This document shows positions 28,993 through 40,205 of a stretch of 41,203 bases of DNA, piece after piece. The DNA lies in NCBI GenBank assembly GCA_008000375.1, contig SMOI01000063.1, positions 1 to 41,203 on the forward strand, in the 5' to 3' direction. Source of the stretch: Poteriospumella lacustris (taxonomy: Eukaryota; Sar; Chrysophyceae; Chromulinales; Dinobryaceae). Position 1 is the stretch's first letter. Each line of letters begins with the position of its first letter. Made by a program: the position numbers and the translations under genes. The notes beneath the pieces are model-generated. The model saw only the letters and a program-made list of their open reading frames with translations, was not told where the DNA came from and did not search any database.

Positions 28993-31900
28993 TCAATTGG
29001 CCAGACCGTTACGAGACAGCTCCAAATCCCGCCACACTTCTTCAAACGATCCTTCTCCTGCGCGTTCGGTAGCACGCATCCACAACGTACGGGCCAACTC
29101 CTTGTCCAACTCACGTTGCATCGCAACTTTCTTCAAATACTGACGAATCTCACTCGCCGGGGCTTCAATCAAACTCGCGACCTTGCGTACACGTTCGCTT
29201 TCTTCACTCAAGACTTCCAACAACCGCCGTTTGCTTTCTCCGTCACTAATACCCAACTTTTGATTCAAAAACGACACCAACAGCTGTTGCGCAGACACCA
29301 CCAACCGCAGCAGTCGCGTTTTGTTGATCGAATAGCCACTGGGCTTCATACCCCCACCGCCACCACCGCCAGGACCACCACTACTGATGGGTACCGTCGC
29401 AGAGGGCGCCAATTGGACAATGACCAAGACACAGCGCATCAACAGTCGCGGAATCAGACTCACGATGGGTCCCACGACACTGGGCACGAGCGTACTGCCC
29501 GAAAACGACAACACGTAACCCGTGGACAGGGCATCCACCACCATGTGCAATTGCTGCAACAGCACACTCAAGATGCTGTCTTCCGCGGCCGTTTCTGACC
29601 CCGACGCCGCCGCCGCCGATCCAGCCGCTGCCGCCGCGGTGGACGTTAAAAAGTTCACGTGAATGAGCTTTTGCAGGTAATAGAAACACAGCGTCTGTAC
29701 CGCGTGCCGCAAGAACAACAGCGACGCTTTCGACAAGCGTTGTACCTCTTTCAAGGCCAAGGTCAAGCTCTCTTTCATTTGTTGGATGTGTTCCATCGTG
29801 TGGGGGTTGTTGCTGTTGCTGTTGTTGTGGTTGTTCGATGAGGAGGAGGAGGAAGAGGTGCCAAAGTCAATGGCGCCCGATGGACGACGTCCACCACCGA
29901 CCCCCATCGTCACCGAGGAGGTATTCACGGCCAGCGACATGGGGCGACCGGAGGCGGACGCTGCAGACGACGAGGACGACGACGAGGCGGAGGAGGCAGA
30001 GGCGTGGCTGTGATAGTGATGGTTCGCCAGGAGAACCTTCTTCATCATCGCGTTGTAGACACTGACCAGCCGATGGATCAACCAATCACACGCCGCCGCG
30101 ACACAGGCGACGCCCGACAAGGCACTCCCTCCTTGTTGGATGGGCGCCAACGCCTTCGTGTCATTCAGAACGTATCCCCCGCCACCGCCTCCGCTGCCAT
30201 TCGCGTGACCCGCCAGATCCCAGACCGCCGTCTGTGCATGCAACGCGGCAAATTCTTGGGCGTAATATTGACTCAAGGAGCGTTGGGCCGCACGTGCAAA
30301 CGACGCCGTCGAGGCGGAGGCCGCGGTCGTCGCCGCATCGCCACCACCACCACCACCGCCCAAGAGCATCGACTTGGCACCACCCATCATCGTCGCATAG
30401 CCCGTCGCATGGCCCGTCGAATGCGTCGTATACGTCACGGGCAACAACAGATCCTCCAACGACAGTTTCCCCTGCAACACCCGTTGGGTGTAGTACTGGG
30501 CATAGACGACGTCGTCCTCCACCATCGCCAACAGCTGCCGGTACGTCGCCTTGTCCTGGATCAGCATCTGACTTTGCCAGTTCCACGTTAAGTTCTCGAC
30601 GTGGTCCTTCGCCGAGGCTGCAAACCCTCGTACCAAGCGATCCAAGACGACGGATACCATCGTGCGATGTTGAGACAATTGCTGCCAGTACCGGACGAGG
30701 GCTTCCGCATGGAACAACGTACGTTCTGCCGCACGACACGGCGCAATATGCAGCGTGGTGTGTCGCTTCAAGACCATCCCCGTACCGATACCACCAGTCG
30801 CCGCGGCCGCGGCAGCAGCAGCAGCAGCGGCAGCCGCGTTGGCCGCGGCATTCGCCTTGGCACCACCAGCGGCAGAGGTCGTAGCACCGTCGCCGGTACC
30901 GCGGGCATGCGCCTGGATGACGGTGGGTTGGAAGTACTCGGCGGGTTGCAATTGCATCGCCCGCATATCTTCGTTGACACTCGATTGGATGATGGGGATC
31001 AATTCGCTTTCGAGGAACGCTTGCAGGGGCTCGGTAATGCGCGACAACATCTGTTCTTGGAGCTTGCGCTGGGCGTCTTGGTTCCGTGTCAATTGGAGAA
31101 TCGTCTGGGGCGGCGCAGCAGCTGCTGCTGACGCTGTTGATTTGAAGGGATTGACGGGCGCCTTGGTCGAGGACGTGTCCCCACTGCCACCACCACCACC
31201 ACTGCCACCACCGAAGAACACGGTGTCCAAGCCGTATTCCTTGAAGATGCGCTGCATCAACGCATTGTACGACATGACCTTGTGATACACCGCCGCGGCA
31301 TGGGACGACGAAGGATGAAACAGCAACAACTTATCCGACGCAAAGCGAGACTCTTCGCCATCGTCGTTGCCGCCACCGCCACCACTGCCACCGCCACCGC
31401 CACCGCTCACGTCGCCCGTGACCATCGTCAAATCGGCCGGTTGATAATCCGACAACTGTGGAACACTACCACCGCTACCGCCACCACCACGGCTATTGTA
31501 TGATGCCTGTGGATTCGATGGGGGTAAGCGTTTCAACGAGCCATTGATCGTCACGGGTGCGTCAGAGATCTTTAAGATCTCCGGGTCCGCCAAGTGGCGG
31601 AAGATCTCCAACCACACTTTGTCTTCCAAGTCGTGCCAGATCGTGAACACCAATTGACGTGCCTTGTCCCGGTCGGGTCGGGGTACATCTTGTACGGTCG
31701 GAGAGGAGACCATGCTCAGATCAATGACCCCGGTACGTACCAGACGATGAATCGTCAACAACGTCCACACGTACATCAACCGTGCGACGATCCCCGACGT
31801 CGATTCCAACAGCGACGCAACAAACTGTGCAAAGGCCTTGCCATCTCGCAGCATCCAGATGGCTTCGTCGTAGTCACCACCGTTGCCGTTGCCGATACCG

Positions 31901-33153
31901 TGGTGGTCGTCGCTGAGGAATTGGTCCTGGCGCCGTTTGAAGACCACCTCGCGCACTTGAATCACAAAACTTTGGAAACGAGAGAAAATCGTTTCAAAAA
32001 TCAAGCGTTCGACATCTTCTTCACATTTCAAGGCACCGACTGTTTTCACCAACAGGCGCATATACACCGGGCCGGCAGTCGACGGATCCACCAAGGCCGC
32101 TTCCATTTGTTCATCGACGTCGCGTAAATCGCGGTATTGGGGCCACAGGGCGTTGTTGCTTCCCAATGAAAAACTGGGATAACTCGCCAACGGAGAGGGT
32201 ACATCGCCAGCGACACTACCCGCATAACGACTGGGTGCGTATTCGGAAAAACTGGCACGATGATGCGATGGACGCCGACCACTCTCACTGACCGCGGGCC
32301 CACCGCCCACACCGACAAAGGCACTACTACCGCCTCCACCACCACCACCAGTCGTAGTACCACCATTGTCCGATTGCGCTTCCATATCGGGAATACTCGC
32401 AGATTCCGAAGCATCTTGTTTCTCGACGACAAATTGGAAATCGGGAATGGGGCCGACGATTTGTTCGCGCAGTTCTTGCACACAGGCGTCCAACAAGTTC
32501 TCTTTCAAGTCCATGATCGCTTCCCGAATCTGCACCAATCCCCCAACGCCCACCAAATCTTCTCCAAACATTTTCTCCACCGCTGAATTCAATGTCAAGA
32601 CCGCCGCATAATAACGACGCTGTTGCATGAGGCGAAAGACTTTGTGCGGGACGTTTTTCAGTTCTTCAATGTCTCGCACCAGTCGCAACGACTCTTGTAG
32701 TTCCGCTTTCTTTAACCACAGCTCACGTAATGAAATTTGACCCGTCTTTTTAGCCGTTAATACGGTCTGCGTCTCCGCCAAAGACTTGCGAAGTCGCTGA
32801 ATCTCCTCACGACCGCGGCAGTATTCCTTCACTACTTCGCGCATGGTATCCAAGGAGTTGTTCATTCCACCCTGCTGGAAGGTCACAACGTCTTCAATGA
32901 CCCGTTTGACGATTTCCAGCTGCTTTTGCAAATCAACAAGAGAATTGCCAGCCTCATAACCAGACGTTGATGCTTCACCGTTGACAGCCGCGACTCGATT
33001 TTGATAAATAATTTGATCCACACGGGATTCCAACACATTGAGCACTTCGACCAATGATTTAAAGTCTCTCGGCTCTTGAAAATATTGTTGGTCGATTTGA
33101 CTATACAATTCGTCATTCAAACCTTTAAACAACTGTGACGGGTCTTCCTCCAT
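28993..33153 (-). CDS. SEC8: Exocyst subunit Sec8 (EXOC4), expanded form, 1386 aa, single exon
   Basis: Component of the octameric exocyst that tethers secretory vesicles to the plasma membrane. The N-terminus (FKGLNDELYSQIDQQYF region, about residues 1-60) is followed by a long coiled coil (about 60-165). The Sec8-typical block about 165-235 includes VPHKVFRLMQQRRYYAAVLT and IREAIMDLKENLLDACVQEL. Conserved helical segments recur up to the C-terminus (RTLWMRATERAGEGSFEEVW). At 1386 aa it is much longer than animal or yeast Sec8 (about 970-1065). The excess is in inserts of simple composition: Gly/Ser runs near 270-290, 560-590 and 640-660, Ala runs near 770-800, and Ser/Asn/His runs near 1060-1130. 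No intron was needed over 4.1 kb, unusual for this window. Confidence 0.88.
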   Translation of the reverse strand: MEEDPSQLFKGLNDELYSQIDQQYFQEPRDFKSLVEVLNVLESRVDQIIYQNRVAAVNGEASTSGYEAGNSLVDLQKQLEIVKRVIEDVVTFQQGGMNNSLDTMREVVKEYCRGREEIQRLRKSLAETQTVLTAKKTGQISLRELWLKKAELQESLRLVRDIEELKNVPHKVFRLMQQRRYYAAVLTLNSAVEKMFGEDLVGVGGLVQIREAIMDLKENLLDACVQELREQIVGPIPDFQFVVEKQDASESASIPDMEAQSDNGGTTTGGGGGGGSSAFVGVGGGPAVSESGRRPSHHRASFSEYAPSRYAGSVAGDVPSPLASYPSFSLGSNNALWPQYRDLRDVDEQMEAALVDPSTAGPVYMRLLVKTVGALKCEEDVERLIFETIFSRFQSFVIQVREVVFKRRQDQFLSDDHHGIGNGNGGDYDEAIWMLRDGKAFAQFVASLLESTSGIVARLMYVWTLLTIHRLVRTGVIDLSMVSSPTVQDVPRPDRDKARQLVFTIWHDLEDKVWLEIFRHLADPEILKISDAPVTINGSLKRLPPSNPQASYNSRGGGGSGGSVPQLSDYQPADLTMVTGDVSGGGGGGSGGGGGNDDGEESRFASDKLLLFHPSSSHAAAVYHKVMSYNALMQRIFKEYGLDTVFFGGGSGGGGGSGDTSSTKAPVNPFKSTASAAAAAPPQTILQLTRNQDAQRKLQEQMLSRITEPLQAFLESELIPIIQSSVNEDMRAMQLQPAEYFQPTVIQAHARGTGDGATTSAAGGAKANAAANAAAAAAAAAAAAATGGIGTGMVLKRHTTLHIAPCRAAERTLFHAEALVRYWQQLSQHRTMVSVVLDRLVRGFAASAKDHVENLTWNWQSQMLIQDKATYRQLLAMVEDDVVYAQYYTQRVLQGKLSLEDLLLPVTYTTHSTGHATGYATMMGGAKSMLLGGGGGGGDAATTAASASTASFARAAQRSLSQYYAQEFAALHAQTAVWDLAGHANGSGGGGGGYVLNDTKALAPIQQGGSALSGVACVAAACDWLIHRLVSVYNAMMKKVLLANHHYHSHASASSASSSSSSSAASASGRPMSLAVNTSSVTMGVGGGRRPSGAIDFGTSSSSSSSNNHNNSNSNNPHTMEHIQQMKESLTLALKEVQRLSKASLLFLRHAVQTLCFYYLQKLIHVNFLTSTAAAAAGSAAAASGSETAAEDSILSVLLQQLHMVVDALSTGYVLSFSGSTLVPSVVGPIVSLIPRLLMRCVLVIVQLAPSATVPISSGGPGGGGGGGMKPSGYSINKTRLLRLVVSAQQLLVSFLNQKLGISDGESKRRLLEVLSEESERVRKVASLIEAPASEIRQYLKKVAMQRELDKELARTLWMRATERAGEGSFEEVWRDLELSRNGLAN

Positions 33154-33640
33154 GGTGCATTCTCAAACTTTCAGACTCCACGAAAAATTTAATCAGAAAC
33201 AACACCCAAGGACACAACCAAACCACAGATGTACTCTACCCAACCCAAGCAACCTTTTTCCTTGAGGATTTGGATTACTTTTGTAGTTGAACTGTCAATT
33301 AGGAAGGACCTGGTATCTTCTTTTTCCATGAGTATCGACCGAGGAGCACACGTCGTTCAAAACAAAAACTTGAAACGTCTTTGATGTGGATTCCCCCATC
33401 CGGACGCCATTTTTGGGATGATCTGGGCCGATTTAAATTCGAGTCATCGTCGATCGACACGACGATCAAGTAATTGGCGATGATTGATCCAGGCGTGTGG
33501 GTTGATGGAAATGAAACAAAGGACAAATTACCTTTTTGCGGAATTGTCTGCGGAAGAGAGTTCATTGGGGATTTGATTAGTGAGATTTGACCGACTCGTC
33601 AGTTTTTCCGAAGATAGTGTCACAAAATCCAAGCCAAGAA
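33154..33640. other. Divergent promoter region, Sec8 / ADIP-like gene
   Basis: 487 bp between two start codons facing apart. An open frame of 88 codons on the minus strand (33565-33299, MNSLPQTIPQ...) lies inside it. It has a protein-like composition but no recognisable domain, and it overlaps the expected promoters, so I do not call it a gene. Confidence 0.4.
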
Positions 33641-36488
33641 ATGGACGAAAGTAGTAGTATGGATGGTAGCTTGCAACCATCCAGTGTGCATTCCGAGGCG
33701 GAACCTTCAGAAATTGGTCATTCTGGATTATCTTCTGGATTTGATGATCATCATGACATCAAGGAGCTTCTGTCGGAAATGCGACGTTCGAAGTCTCTCG
33801 ACAGCAAAGAAGACAACATCGCCGAGAAAATTGCCAAGTTTGTGGATGAGAAAGGATATTCCTTGCCTTCGTTGGATTACGGACGACTGCTCATGTAAGC
33901 CTTTCGTCTTTCTGCTGCTTCAAAGTCTGATCGTTGTTCCTCCTCTGCTTTAGCATGGCACCCAATCCGGAGGGCTTGGAAGATTGGATGGAAAACCTCA
34001 TGGGTATTTTGTTGGAAGTCTTTGGACGTCTTGATGACCAGCGAGAGGTCGTTGCCAGCGTCAATCATAGTACCAAACGAAAAGATGAGACCCAAGACGC
34101 GCTCTATGCGCAAATCGAAAAGCTGCAAGGCAAGATTCACGACTTGCAACTGAAGGAACAAGACTATCTACGTCGATTGCAGCTGTCCGGTAAGATTCTT
34201 TTTTTCACTTCCATTATCGCATAGGCGAAGACATCGCAATCTTGAAACGTGACGGTTTTGTGGTGACACAGAGGAATCGACGACGAACACGTCGAAAGAT
34301 GGTCGCAAGCTGGAGCTGGAATACAAGCGGAAATTGAAGAACATGGAAGGCGTCATTCAGGAACACGAACGTCGGTATCGTGTCAAAGAACAAGAATTTG
34401 AGAAATTGAAGAAGAAATTAGCCGTCGCGGCCGAAAAGGAAGCGGAATCGATGCAACGCACGAAAGAGATCTTGCACGTGCTGAACACGCGCGACTTGTC
34501 GCTCATTGACCAGTCGTTCACCGAACTGGGTATTGGAGCTAGCCCTGCGAAACGAGCATCCTCCTCCTCTTCAGCAGCAGCAGCAGCAGTGAATAACCAA
34601 TCATTGAACGTCAGCCATCTCAGTCAAAAGTCTTCGGGAACGTCATCGTCGGCCACCAACAAACGCGCTGGCGCAGGAGGAGGAGGAGGAACCACCACAA
34701 CCACTGCGAACACTGCTGCGACGCGTTTGACGAAAGAAGAACGTATTGAGAACTTGACGTACGCCTTGAAAGCCATGGAAAGCGATCGACGCGAGCTGTT
34801 GTCTCGCAATTTGGAGCTGGAATTGCAAGTGAAGAGTCTCGTGCAGGACATCAACCAGCTCCAAGACGCACAGGATCGCTCGGCCAGCGTCAGTCGCAGT
34901 CGTATCGAGGACAGTCTCGAAGCTGATGCAGCAGCAGTAGCAGCGTCGCCATCGTCATCGCCAACCAAACGAGGGACAAGCGGAACAGCATCGGCGGTGG
35001 TGGCGGCATCATCGTCGCCCTCTCGTCACCTTCGACGTGGTTCCCCGCATGCCACGACCGCAGTATCCTCGACCATATCGCTACGGGAACAAGAGTTGCT
35101 CGATCAATTCGACGAAGAACGCCACCAATTCCAACAGCTCATCGAACGACTGCGTCATCGTGTCGAAGAGCTGCAGCACAAACAAGAAATCCAACAGGCG
35201 CTACAGCAACAACAAGATCACAAACTGCAGGTCCTACGCCAACAAATCGAGGAATCCCATCAAGTCATCGAGAATCATCGGTTGGAACTCGATGCACGCC
35301 CGACCATGAAACAATGGACCACCGCGCAACGTGAAATTCATGACTTGGAACGGAAAGTGCACGATTTGATCATGATGCGCGGGGAAGCCGCCGAGATTGA
35401 CTCGTGGCGGAAACATGTCTCCACGTCGGAACGTATTCGCATTGACAAACGCAATCATGAATTGGGCTTGTGGCTGTTAGATTCGTTGCCCAAACAAGTC
35501 ATGAAAGAGACGTTGCAACAAATCTGTCGCGAATTAGACCTGTCGGAATTGTCCGAGATTCCTACCGCGTTGCAGAAGATGAAAGCGGTGGTACGGGCGG
35601 TACCACGGATGGAACGATTCATTGGCAAAGTCACGGCATTTGTCTACGATCGTACGGTGCTGTTGAATGATCGGTTGGGGTTGGCGACACCGGAGGTGGC
35701 GGTCCATGAATCGTTCGAGAAGACCCTGGCGAATTTGCAACGGTACGTCGCCCCTCAGTCTCGCTCTTGCTTTGTTTGTGTATGACCCTAACGGTGGGTA
35801 CCGTTTGGCTGCTCGGTATGTATGTATGTGTGTATGTGTACACAGGTGGTGGATGCTCGTGCAGAAGTGTTTGGATTTGGAAGAATTCCGGGAATCCGTC
35901 TTGTTCGAACTGTTCCGTGCGAACGAACTGTTGCACGGTGACGCGGCTGCTCACGACAGCCATCGGTACGGGGATTCGACGTCGGCGGCGGCGGCGAAAG
36001 TGACGTACCAGCAACAGATGTATACCTCGGAAGCGGCCTTGCAGAAGAAATTGCGTGGGTTTTGGGAGGATCATGGGCGACAAGATTGGTTGTTGCGGGA
36101 TCCCAGTGTGCTCTTGACACAAATACGCGACATGGCCGATTTGCAGACGGAAGTCTTGCAATCCCGTGCCGCCATCAAAGCGGCGGAAACGTTTATGCAA
36201 GAACGACCCGATTTGTTGATTCACCGTGTGGTGGCGCATATTCAATATCTGTTGGAAGTGAAGCATCTCGATGGGATACTGCCGACGATCAATCGATTGT
36301 ATGTCTTCAGCGAAGAAATGAAGAATTTCCTGGCCGCCTTGCGATCCACGATGGGCAAGGAGAAGAATACCCCCGTGGCGGTGCTCACCGATGAGGTCTT
36401 GAGTCTGTTGACGCGTATGAAGATTGCGAAGACGCAAGTGGCCATGTCGAAGACGGCTGGTGCTGGCGGTGTATCCTTTGCATTGTAA
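33641..36488 (+). CDS. Long coiled-coil protein, ADIP/SSX2IP-like, four exons, 867 aa
   Basis: Exons 33641-33894, 33954-34189, 34272-35742, 35846-36488; introns 59, 82 and 103 nt, all in frame. The N-terminus is Ser/Asp-rich. Residues about 50-110 (EKIAKFVDEKGYSLPSLDYG, then the helix WMENLMGILLEVFGRLDDQR) and the following coiled coil to about 235 have the layout of the afadin/alpha-actinin-binding (ADIP, SSX2IP) domain: a small globular head, then long heptads ending in EFEKLKKKL. SSX2IP/Msd1 proteins act at centrosomes and basal bodies; that role here is inference. Ser/Ala/Gly inserts interrupt at about 245-300 and 370-415. The C-terminal third is helical without a domain I know. Coiled coils often give false similarity, so the family call is tentative. 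Confidence 0.75.
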
Positions 36489-36712
36489 ACCAACTCCAAC
36501 AAAGCAAATAAAGCAAACACAACAATGGGGGCGAAGTCTGGGAGAGAATGGTTGCTTGTTGTTGTTGTTGGCGAGAAGCGTTTACTGTTGTTGACGTCGT
36601 CGTGTATAGTTACATGTGTGTCGTAGACAGTGAGAGCTTGGACAGATCGCCTGTGCCCATGTTGCGATATCTGAAGACGCTATCCCTACCTAGTGGCTGC
36701 GGAGAAGAGCTC

Positions 36713-38535
36713 TTAGAACAGCCAGTTGGGCGCACAGCTGTCCATCATTTTCACGGCTTCGTCGATGATACGTTCGGTATCGAACATGGGTCCCTTGATT
36801 CGTGACGACACCGGTGGAATCACACCTATATCATTGCACCGGCAGCATACGCACGCACAGCACACACACGTGAGTACACAGCACACACAAACAGACGCGA
36901 GAAACGGACACACGTACCAATGGGATGCTTCGAAGAGGTCACCACGTAGAACAGAAAACGGACGAAATACAGTGGACCCAAAATATCCGCCCAGGCAACG
37001 ACCGCACCACCAAACTCACGCTCTCGCCAGTCAATCCACGCTCGTTTTTCTTCGTCACGGGCAAAGATATGAGCTTCACACACATCTTCAAAGAGCGCAC
37101 GCAAATGTTTGATATGGGTTTTCTCTTGATTGACCCCGATGCATCGTGGACCCAATTGATCAAACAATGCATGGACCGTTGGAGAGGAGATGTTGTCCAC
37201 AATCAGCGTCGACAGAGTCTGTGCTTCCTCTGCTACTGCGCGCTGTTGTTGCGACTTGGCTGGCTTCGTGTGAGAGGATGACCCATCCATCTGTCGAAGA
37301 TACAGATAGCGACGAAGAATGGTGGTGATGTAATGGGAGGTAGTGTGCATGTCTCGATGCAAGACCGACATCAGTGATGCGGGAACGGAGAGGGTCATCA
37401 ATGGCCCTTGAATGGTGACCAAGTGTTCTTTGTCTTTGTCTTTTCCTTTTTGATGAGATGCGGAAGAAGAAAGTGGTGGCAGATGGAATTCCAGTCGGTT
37501 TTTGGGTGCTAAGGCCGGTGCAATGGGTGCCGCTCGCAGTGTTTCGAAGAAGGTAGACGCCTCCAACAACAGCGTCGCATCGTCGTAATCGATAGACTCT
37601 TCAGAGCTTTCGTCCAATACCAGCGATTCTTTGGATGAACTCTTTCTGGGAGTTGCCTTGGTGCGCTCTGTGGATCGTTTGGTGGACGAAGATGAAGGTG
37701 GAGCGGGCTCGCTCGAAGACGTGGTACTCGATCGTCGTCCGGAGCGCCCCGTTGCTACCACGGGAACGCTTTCCTCCTCCTCCTCTTCCTCCTCTTCCTC
37801 GTCGTCTTCTTCGATCATTATCGCATCAATATGACGACGCTTGCGACTACTGCGGCGGCTGGATCGCGGTGCATCGTCCTCTGTCTCCTCGACTTCCTCC
37901 AAATCCAGACATATAACTCGTGCCCTGGTCGCTGTTTCCACAGAATCACCACCTCTAGTACGCTTACGAGAGGAAGCCGGCGTTTCTTGCAGCACCAACG
38001 ATCCCTTGGATTGCTGTACTGGCGTCGCCTGTGACCTACCACCACGTTTGCGAGGGCTTTGAGGAAGATCTTCAGTCTCCTCTGTCGTAGGGTTTTCATC
38101 TTCTGTTTTCGTAGTCCAATCCAAAACACCCGTTCCCACTTTGATGACATGCTCAAGAGGGGCGATGGAATCATCATCAACTACGCGGAAACGTAGAACG
38201 GCCTGACAGTTCATTTTGGGACACACAGCTCGGAACCAATACGCAGTATTCGTTGTAGCATGAGTCACTTGTACGCATGGGTCATATTGAGCACTATGTT
38301 CTCCATCGACGGCAATTTCCATCTCGATTTTTAGCGCGGCATTGATGACTTGATCTTTCTTTGTCACTTTCCCCCGCACAGCAGATGCCTTCACGATACC
38401 CAAAGGATGCCAAATCCTTTGGTGGAAGTGAAACCATCCTTCTTCTTTGTCGTATGTAGACACTGGAGTTTCTGTTGGCAAAGGCCTGTAGGATGCCTTT
38501 TCCAAAAAGTTCAAAACCTCGATTTTCAATGACAT
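36713..38535 (-). CDS. Putative nuclear protein with MRG-like C-terminal domain, two exons, 576 aa
   Basis: Exon 1 38535-36918 (MSLKIEVLNFLEKASY...), intron 36917-36826 (92 nt, CA-rich), exon 2 36825-36713; the join gives HPIGVIPPVSSRIKG. Residues 1-140 are a compact domain with an FRAVCPKMNCQAVLRFRV block, not identified. Residues about 150-310 are disordered, with basic patches that look like nuclear localisation signals (RRSSRKRRH) and an acidic run of Asp/Glu (about 238-255). Residues about 370-576 resemble the MRG (MORF4/Eaf3) helical domain in layout: VPASLMSVLHRDM at the start, ILRRYLYL, GPLYFVRFLFYVV corresponding to the MRG core helix, and a final helix before NWLF. MRG proteins sit in histone acetylation and deacetylation complexes. 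The match is weak and by eye. Confidence 0.7.
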
Positions 38536-39297
38536 CGTTTCCACTGTGTTTCCACTCTTTGCTTTTCTTTTCGACGCTTATGAAACCCGATAGGTTCTTG
38601 GCAGCACTGTTCTGATAGATTTTATTTGATCCTCTTCCAGATCTGTGCGGTAGCAAGTCTTGCCAACGAGGATTTGGGATTTGAAAAAAGCAAATGAAAA
38701 AGCTCCATCATCATCCGTCATCATCATCGTCACCACCAATCTGCCCCAGATCAATCTGAGAAGTGAGGATTGCTGGGTTTGCTTGTGTCGTTCCTCAGGC
38801 GCGTGTCGCCTCTCTCTGTGTGTGGCTCTGCTGCCTCGTCTCTCTCACTCTCTCTCTCTGTCTCTCGTCTCTCTTTCAAATCGACTTGTTGGACTGGAGC
38901 AAACCACAATCGATTGACGACAACTGCAGTAATGCACCGTGGGTGCACCTCAGTTGCAATGTTTCTGAGAAGCTGAGAAGTGAGTGAAAAGGTGAGTTGG
39001 AGCATCATGACATTGTCTTTCTTTGTTCGTTGTCGAGAGGATGGGCTGCCCTATGTTTGCTATTCCAGCTAACCACTGAGTTCATTACTTATACCGTACT
39101 CTGATGGTCCGTTCAGTTATAGCTATATAAATTTATTTCCGTGCGGGGATAGGGGTGTGAAAAACACACCCACAGCAACAACCACCTTAAAATGAGCGTG
39201 GAGCTATGTGCTGTGGACTTCCCTATCCCTCCTGGGACATTCCTTCTGTTTCTTCTCCCTTTCCTTCATTTCCATCTTCTATCATGATCATCGTATT

Positions 39298-39489
39298 CTA
39301 ATCTATGTCTCTTTCTGATTGTAGAACATATGCTGGATACACTGGAACAGCTGGCTCTTGACTTGACGTCTGCAGTGACTGAACCCTAGAGAATGAATGA
39401 CTTTTATTGAATTTCGAATGTTGTGCGGCTTGAATGATATCGGCCATCAGTAACGCTTGTTTAAATCTTCTACTCCGTATTGCATCCAT
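39298..39489 (-). CDS. Possible short ORF or terminal exon, 63 aa (doubtful)
   Basis: Reads MDAIRSRRFKQALLMADIIQ at the start: a basic amphipathic helix followed by a Ser/Gln/Pro-rich tail. The frame stays open upstream to about 39543. AG dinucleotides there could serve as acceptors, but no upstream exon was found. No known family. Confidence 0.2.
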   Translation of the reverse strand: MDAIRSRRFKQALLMADIIQAAQHSKFNKSHSFSRVQSLQTSSQEPAVPVYPAYVLQSERDID

Positions 39490-39909
39490 CGATGCTTTGG
39501 TCTGATACCGATTGTTCGCAGTTGATACTGTTTGTGCTCAACGATAGCACAGAGCAGCCGTTTGTGCCTCCAAATTACAGAACGCGCTTTTTTGATCATC
39601 GGATTCATAAAGTTATTGGTGATTGTTATTACACAAATCAGCCGAGACAGGACAGAAGCGACGTGGCTGCTCCGAAGAACAAAGACAAGGGCCGCACAGA
39701 CGAAATACAAAACGACGCTCCCTTCGAAAGACAACGCAATGCTGTATCACCACCCACGATTACCAAACCATGAGATTGATCTACAACACAACTCTCCTTC
39801 TACGTGCATGGTAGCTCGCTCTGCATCGATGTTTGCTTGGCGATCGTGGATATGGGGCCTTCCTGCACTCCATTGTTGTCGGGGTGCAGTGTCAGTATCA
39901 GTATATAGT

Positions 39910-39942
39910 GAATATCGATCGAATATCGATCGAATATCGATG
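39910..39942 (+). repeat. Three tandem 11-bp units GAATATCGATC
   Basis: Units at 39910-39920, 39921-39931 and 39932-39942; the last unit ends in TGG-type sequence rather than TC. Each contains the palindrome ATCGAT. Confidence 0.8.
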
Positions 39943-40205
39943 GATTGACGTGAGAGAGTGAGAGAAATGGGGTGACTGCACGTTTAGAGGGACAGAAACG
40001 TACGTCATACCCACAAGAATATTGGCGTAAACAAGAATATATGGCAGATGGCAAGCAGACAACCGAACGATGAAGAATCGACATCGCCACCGAGCACAGT
40101 TCAAACAAGAAAGGTCCTTCCGGGACAGACGCAATACGCATCACGATATGCACATGGCGACATCCCCACAAGAGAAGGATAGTGGATTGACGGGACACGA
40201 TCGCT

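Larger units (their letters stand above)
38536..40205. other. 1.67 kb region without a confirmed gene
   Basis: Contains CT-rich sequence at about 38835-38875, a TATA-like stretch near 39123-39136 and three tandem 11-bp units at 39910-39942. A minus-strand frame at 39489-39298 has protein-like composition (ending ...LQSERDID) and could be a last exon, but I found no convincing upstream exon. Bases near 40200 are the 3' region of the metal ATPase gene. Confidence 0.4.

Noticed and set aside
29838-30591. Long open frames antisense to Sec8
   Set aside because: Their Arg/His/Gln- or Ser/Arg-rich translations are shadows of the Ala/Gly/Ser codon runs of Sec8.
33299-33565. 88-codon minus-strand frame between Sec8 and the ADIP-like gene
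   Set aside because: It occupies the shared divergent promoter and has no recognisable domain, so it is probably a chance frame.
39447-39773. Overlapping open frames on both strands near 39.5 kb as genes
   Set aside because: Frames on opposite strands overlap almost fully, with no domain and no good splice partners. Only the minus-strand 63-codon frame is kept, as a doubtful feature.
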